Shown here: in pieces, positions 59,982 through 64,000 of the stretch
Layout of the letters: every line of letters begins with the position of its first letter
How positions within the stretch are numbered: position 1 is the stretch's first letter
Origin: CAVTLG01 sp963802635
GTDB taxonomy: Bacteria; Chloroflexota; Ktedonobacteria; Ktedonobacterales; Ktedonobacteraceae
Direction of reading: 5' to 3'
NCBI GenBank assembly: GCA_963802635.1
Contig: CAWDJJ010000001.1
Coordinates: 186,001 to 250,000 of the forward strand
Length of the DNA: 64,000 nt
Translations under genes and position numbers: made by a program
Notes under the pieces: generated by a model
The model's database searches: none
The model's input: only the letters and a program-made list of their open reading frames with translations
Told to the model about the DNA's origin: nothing

Positions 59982-61133
59982 ATGCACAAAAAAAAACGTA
60001 TCGGTCTTGTTTTCGGCGGTCGTTCCGGCGAACACGAGGTCTCTCTGGCCTCCGCTAAAGCCGTCATGGAGAACCTGGATCGCTCTAAGTACGAGGTGGT
60101 GCCTATAGCTATTACGAAGGCTGGTACATGGTTACTTGGCGCAGAGCCTGAACGCTTGTTGGCATCTGGACAGGACGTGCAGCAAGATGTCGCAGGAACG
60201 GTACAGAAGACGATGACAGCGGTCACGCTGACCAGTGATCCTACGATACGCCGCCTTATTCCGCTTCAGGCTGACGAACCGCTTGGGGACAATGGGGCAC
60301 TGGATGTTATTTTCCCGGTTCTCCATGGCACCTATGGTGAAGATGGGACACTGCAAGGCTTGCTGGAGATGGCGGATGTGCCATATGTCGGTAGTGGTGT
60401 GCTTGGTTCTGCGTTAGGCATGAACAAAGAGAAGATGAAGATGATATTCCAATCTATCGGCTTGCCTAACGTTGATTATCTGGTTTATCGACGTAACCAA
60501 TGGGAACGTTCGCCCGAGACGATGATGGATAGTATTGAGCAGCGTCTGGGTTATCCCAATTTCGTCAAGCCGGTCAATCTGGGATCAAGTGTGGGCATCA
60601 GCAAGGCTCATGATCGCACTGAACTGGAGTATGCTATCAACATAGCGGCGGAATATGATCGTACGATCATCATTGAGCGCGGCATCAATTGTCGCGAGCT
60701 GGAATGTGCTGTCCTGGGCAATGATGAGCCTATCGTCTCCGTGGTTGGTGAGATTATTCCCAGTAGCGAATTTTATGATTACCATGCCAAATATATTGAT
60801 GACAAATCACAGATCATAATTCCTGCAACTGTTTCCCAGGCTATTGCCGAAGAGGTGCGCCGTCAGGCGGCCCAGGCTTTCCTTGCACTTGATCTGAGCG
60901 GTCTGGCACGTATTGATTTTTTCCTGGAACAAGGGACTGGCAAGGTTTACATCAATGAAGTAAATACCATGCCAGGCTTTACGCAGATCAGCATGTACGC
61001 CAAGCTTTGGACAGCCAGTGGCTTACCCTATGCTGAGTTGTTGGATCGCTTAATTGAACTGGCCCAGGAGCGCCACGCGGATCGTCAGCGTAATCGTACT
61101 AATCTAGTTTCAACCCCCTCAAATGGGTCGTGA
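59982..61133 (+). CDS. ddl: D-alanine--D-alanine ligase
   Basis: ATP-grasp ligase making the D-Ala-D-Ala used by MurF. Features: IGLVFGGRSGEHEVSLASAK, FPVLHGTYGEDGTLQGLLEM, NFVKPVNLGSSVGISKA, ECAVLGND and the magnesium site FINEVNTMPGF-type (YINEVNTMPGFTQISMYAKL). No vancomycin-resistance signature was judged. ATG 59982 is preferred, with AGAAAGGA ten bases upstream; a TTG-led frame from 59943 is unlikely. It starts 107 bases after murF. Confidence 0.95.
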   Translation: MHKKKRIGLVFGGRSGEHEVSLASAKAVMENLDRSKYEVVPIAITKAGTWLLGAEPERLLASGQDVQQDVAGTVQKTMTAVTLTSDPTIRRLIPLQADEPLGDNGALDVIFPVLHGTYGEDGTLQGLLEMADVPYVGSGVLGSALGMNKEKMKMIFQSIGLPNVDYLVYRRNQWERSPETMMDSIEQRLGYPNFVKPVNLGSSVGISKAHDRTELEYAINIAAEYDRTIIIERGINCRELECAVLGNDEPIVSVVGEIIPSSEFYDYHAKYIDDKSQIIIPATVSQAIAEEVRRQAAQAFLALDLSGLARIDFFLEQGTGKVYINEVNTMPGFTQISMYAKLWTASGLPYAELLDRLIELAQERHADRQRNRTNLVSTPSNGS

Positions 61134-61150
61134 AGGAACACGACCTCCTG
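61107..61150 (+). repeat. GTTT-type dispersed repeat, copy 2
   Basis: Begins GTTTCAACCCCCTC and continues AAATGGGTCGTGAAGGAACA; GTCGTG / CACGAC can form a small hairpin. It overlaps the ddl stop codon and matches the copy at 27674. Confidence 0.6.
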
Positions 61151-61185
61151 TATTCTCTCATCTTGGACGGTAGAAAGGAATATTT

Positions 61186-62263
61186 ATGCTACCACGTACA
61201 ACTATCCATTCTGTAACTGTTGAGCCACTAAATATCCCTTTACGGGAACCATTCACTATTGCTACTGGCAGCGTATCAGAAGCGCGTAATGTGCTCATCA
61301 CGATTACTCTTGCTGATGGTAGCGTAGGGTATGGTGAGAGTTCCCCTTTTACTCCCAGCACGGGCGAATCGCAAGAAACGGCCCTCGTGGCAGCACGTGG
61401 CTGTATTGATTTGCTCAAAGGACATGATGCTGCGCAATGGCGTGTCCTGGCAAAACTGATCCGCAACGTTTGTTTTGCGCAGATGACTGTTTGTGTCGGG
61501 ATAGAAATGGCGTTGCTCGATGCCCTCACGCGTTCTTATGGCATCCCGCTCTATGTTTTTTTTGGCGGTGCCAGCTCCATGGTCGAAACCGACATGAGTA
61601 TTCCCATGGTTTCGCCTGAGCGTGGCTTTGTGCTAGCCAAGGAAATTGCTGCACAAGGCTTCACTTGTATCAAAGTGAAGGTAGGAGGCAATCTGCGTGA
61701 AGACGTAGATCGAGTTGTGGCCGTACGCAGTGGAGCACCTCATCTCGCCATCATGCTCGAACGCCAATCAAGGCTATACGGCTAGCGAGGCGCTCTTGTG
61801 TTTAGAGGCGCTGGATAACCGCGACATGCGACCATTATTATTAGAACAGCCCGTGCACAAAGATGATTATGCAGGACTACGTTATGTCATGCAACATACC
61901 ACTGTGCCTATAGCCATTGATGAGAGCGCTACGCGTCCAGCGGAGGTCGCGCGTCTTCTGATGCAAGAAGCGGCAAATGTTGTGAATATTAAGCTAATGA
62001 AGCACGGCATCGTTGATGCACTCGACATCGCCGCACTCAGCCGCTCCTGGCATGCCCAACTTATGATCGGATCTATGATAGAATCACGCCTGGCGATTAG
62101 CGCGGCTGCTCATCTTGCTGCTGGTCTGGGTGGTTTTCGCTTTGTCGATCTGGATACACCTATGCTTATGACTGAAGATCCCTTCATCGGTGGATATGAG
62201 CAAAGAAATGGTATCTATGATCTATCGCACGTTGAACGTGGACTAGGCATCGAGAGAAAATAG
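61186..62263 (+). CDS. Enolase-superfamily dipeptide epimerase, one frameshift
   Basis: Muconate-lactonising subgroup. First part: PRTTIHSVTVEPLNIPLREP, GYGESSPFTP, and CIKVKVGGN with the K-x-K catalytic lysines. Second part: EQPVHKDDYAGLRYV, IAIDESATR, VNIKLMKHGI with the second catalytic Lys, and MIGSMIESRLAI. Near 61762 the expected LDANQGYTASEAL is broken by one extra base, so the reading frame splits. With this corrected, a normal enzyme of about 358 residues appears. Next to murF and ddl an L-Ala-D/L-Glu epimerase of wall-peptide recycling is likely. Confidence 0.85.
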
Positions 62264-62286
62264 CACGCATTTTCTATTTTCTCTCG
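62251..62286 (+). terminator. Hairpin spanning the epimerase stop codon
   Basis: CGAGAGAAAATAG and CTATTTTCTCTCG form a perfect 13-pair stem; the TAG stop (62261-62263) lies in the left arm. Some T-rich sequence follows. Confidence 0.6.
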
Positions 62287-62353
62287 ACATTTTGTGCTTT
62301 CTATGCTACACTACAGAGAGATGATAGGTGGGAGTGGATGGAGTGTACATAGT

Positions 62354-63247
62354 ATGACTAAACCGTGGGATGAAAGCATGCGTAAGCTTGTACGAGCTAG
62401 CCCGCAAGCTTTTGTAAATCTGGTTTTGCCTGAGGCGCTTTACGTCAAGGCACGACCAGAAAAGCTGAAAAACTGGCAGTTGGAAGTGGATGCATTGTTA
62501 GATGTGGTTGTAGGTGGTGAGGCAATGCTGTTGCATCTGGAATTCCAAACCTACAATGACCTCACAATGCCAGAGCGCCTCCTTCGATATAATGTGTTAG
62601 CACGCAGCGAGTACCAGTTGCCTGTCTATTCGTGCGTTATTTACCTGCTCAAAGACGGCGATGTTCAGCAATCGCCCCTCTACTGGACTGTACCAACGGG
62701 ACAAGAGGTGCTACAGTTTACATTTGCAAGCATTGAAATTGGGGATCTTTCTTCACTGGATATCATAAAAATGGGCCAACCAGGACTTTTGCCGTTCCTT
62801 CCTCTGACCAGCGATGGAGCCGAGCGGGAAGTCGTGCAGCAGATGTTCAAGGAACTTGAATCCATTGATAACAAAGAGTTAGCTCTGGTTGGCTTCACAC
62901 TATCGTCATTGATCTTCAGGCGGTCGAATGTGCTCGACTGGGAATGGCTACAAAGGAGGTTTCGTCACATGCATGATATTCTTCGAGAGACACCTATCTT
63001 TCAACAAATTCTAGAGGAAGGACGAGAAGAAGGACGAGAAGAAGGACGATTAGAAGAGCGGCTTGTCACTTTACGTCAGATCATTATTACAATTGCTCAA
63101 GCACGTTTTCCTGAGCTTGAGCAGTTCGCAAAAGAACAAGTTTCTAAGAGCGAAAAAACTGAAGTGTTGGGCGCATTGATCGCCCCACTGAGTATCGCTC
63201 ATAATGAACAGGAGGCCAGATCACTGCTTCTCAGCATACAACCATAG
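62354..63247 (+). CDS. Rpn-family PD-(D/E)XK nuclease (second)
   Basis: Starts MTKPWDESMRKLVRASPQAF. The core shows LEVDALLDVV and HLEFQ (E-x-Q), then RLLRYNVLARSEYQLPVYSC and a short run of EGREEGREEGR repeats. It is the same family as the protein at 15739 but clearly diverged. ATG 62354 is chosen by comparison with that start; the frame opens at 62294. A truncated copy lies directly downstream. Confidence 0.85.
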   Translation: MTKPWDESMRKLVRASPQAFVNLVLPEALYVKARPEKLKNWQLEVDALLDVVVGGEAMLLHLEFQTYNDLTMPERLLRYNVLARSEYQLPVYSCVIYLLKDGDVQQSPLYWTVPTGQEVLQFTFASIEIGDLSSLDIIKMGQPGLLPFLPLTSDGAEREVVQQMFKELESIDNKELALVGFTLSSLIFRRSNVLDWEWLQRRFRHMHDILRETPIFQQILEEGREEGREEGRLEERLVTLRQIIITIAQARFPELEQFAKEQVSKSEKTEVLGALIAPLSIAHNEQEARSLLLSIQP

Positions 63248-63270
63248 AGGAGAATAGGCTTTGTAGTAGA

Positions 63271-63627
63271 ATGGGTTTTCAAAAAATACACGATATATTG
63301 CGCGATATGCCAATCTACCAGGAGATTTGGCAGCATGGTCGTGCTGAGGGTATTGCCGCAGGTCGGCTAGAGGGTCATAAAGAAGGGCGTAGCGAGGGTT
63401 TGCAAGCAGGACTACGGGAGGGACAATTTAAAGCCCAACGTCGTGCAATTGTCAGCATTGTACAGGAGCGCTTTCCCAAATTAGAGTTGTTGGCGAAAAA
63501 ACAAGTTGCCATGAATAGCGATGCTGATCGCTTGAATCAGTTGATTGTTCAACTTAGTGGCGTATACGATGAGCGTGAAGCAACGTTGCTGCTCCTTCCA
63601 GAAGGTAACGACCAGCCTCAAGAGTGA
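63271..63627 (+). pseudogene. C-terminal fragment of an Rpn-family protein
   Basis: 118 residues matching only the last third of the family: FQKIHDILRDMPIYQEIWQH, EGIAAGRLEGHKEGRSEGL repeats, then VSIVQERFPKLELLAKKQV and LLLLPEGN. The nuclease core is missing. No convincing ribosome site. It is 23 bases from the intact copy, so a tandem duplicate that lost its front, or a small C-terminal-only variant such as those reported for rpn genes. Confidence 0.65.
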
Positions 63628-63661
63628 TGGCAAAAGGCCACATTAACACTCCCTTTTTCGC

Positions 63662-63690
63662 TTGACAGCATCTCTCACAGCTCCTATACT
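63662..63690 (+). promoter_or_regulatory. Sigma70 promoter of the sulfurtransferase
   Basis: TTGACA (63662-63667), 17-base spacer, TATACT (63685-63690); AAAGGAGG lies just before the ATG. Confidence 0.88.
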
Positions 63691-63766
63691 ACGCCTGTGA
63701 TAATTGAAAATGTTGATAGATTATGTCAACATAGAGAACTTTCACAATCAAAGGAGGTCAGAACAT

Positions 63767-64000
63767 ATGTCTGGTTACGCACATCCTGAAGTGCTTGTTG
63801 ATACCAGTTGGGTCGCCGACCATCTGAATGACCCACACGTACGCTTAATCGAGGCTGACGAAGATGTGTTGCTCTACGAAGTAGGGCATATACCTGGAGC
63901 GGTCAAATTAGACTGGCATGTTGACGTACAGAATCCGGTGACGCGGGACTTCGTGGATCAGGAGGGCCTTGAGAAGTTGCTTGGTGGTTGGGGTATTAGC
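63767..64000 (+). CDS. Sulfurtransferase (rhodanese), 5' part only
   Basis: Encodes MSGYAHPEVLVDTSWVADHL, LIEADEDVLLYEVGHIPGAV, LDWHVDVQNPVTRDF and EGLEKLLGGWGIS before the window ends. This is the first, inactive rhodanese domain of the two-domain thiosulfate/3-mercaptopyruvate sulfurtransferases; the catalytic cysteine would lie beyond the edge. AAAGGAGG is about ten bases upstream. Confidence 0.85.
   Translation, partial: MSGYAHPEVLVDTSWVADHLNDPHVRLIEADEDVLLYEVGHIPGAVKLDWHVDVQNPVTRDFVDQEGLEKLLGGWGIS

Noticed and set aside
27674..61150. CRISPR array
   Set aside because: The two GTTT-type repeats are 33 kb apart and single; no spacer-repeat periodicity or cas gene is present in the window.

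Overview
The window looks like a chromosomal segment of a Ktedonobacteria-type Chloroflexota. This is inferred from the gene mix: eukaryote-like Ser/Thr kinases with zinc ribbons, a TIR-WD40 protein, several Rpn-type PD-(D/E)XK nuclease genes, decayed IS200/IS605 pieces, a tRNA gene without encoded CCA and mid-range GC. No single marker proves the genus.

Layout. 0-3.3 kb: a PCMT-like methyltransferase and an XRE/TPR regulator sit behind duplicated promoter-leader segments; the left copy is split by a MITE-like element. 3.3-13.4 kb: tRNA-Lys, an ArsR regulator, a TnpB remnant, PHP phosphoesterase, CDP-alcohol phosphatidyltransferase, a large NYN-domain protein, M20 peptidase, a DivIC/FtsB-like protein and a small zincin. 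13.4-17.9 kb: rho with a long leader and four indels, a small membrane protein, an Rpn nuclease, HxlR and HIT genes. 17.9-24.3 kb: a phosphate island on the minus strand (pstS-pstC-pstA-pstB, a small ORF, a second pstB, an OmpR-type regulator) with candidate Pho boxes upstream. 24.5-26.1 kb: two head-to-head HicAB toxin-antitoxin pairs. 26.1-39.8 kb: DUF998 protein, a Rad52/DdrA-like protein, an alpha/beta hydrolase whose nucleophile is Gly, enolase, hisC (frameshifted), convergent otsA/otsB, a secreted beta-trefoil protein, glycogen debranching enzyme and HPr.

40.5-50.7 kb is the most unusual part: a membrane-anchored TIR-WD40 protein whose propeller is interrupted by one in-frame TAG between blades 5 and 6, a HipA-like/DUF3037 pair, a serine-hydrolase-fold lipoprotein that has lost its catalytic motifs, a membrane-anchored protein with three L7/L12-like repeats, and two adjacent zinc-ribbon Ser/Thr kinases, one carrying an extracytoplasmic type I periplasmic-binding (LivJ-like) domain. 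51.2-55.9 kb carries one response regulator followed by two histidine kinases. 56.2-63.2 kb holds quinone oxidoreductase, YceI, a wall-precursor group (murF, ddl, and a frameshifted enolase-superfamily epimerase), then an Rpn gene and a truncated tandem copy, and the start of a sulfurtransferase at the right edge.

Six single-base indels fall in three conserved genes (rho, hisC, epimerase) without other decay. Either the sequence contains base-call errors or these genes are freshly broken; raw reads would decide. Dispersed hairpin repeats recur at 3' ends of genes across the window. All functional calls come from motifs and family resemblance read by eye; no search was run.
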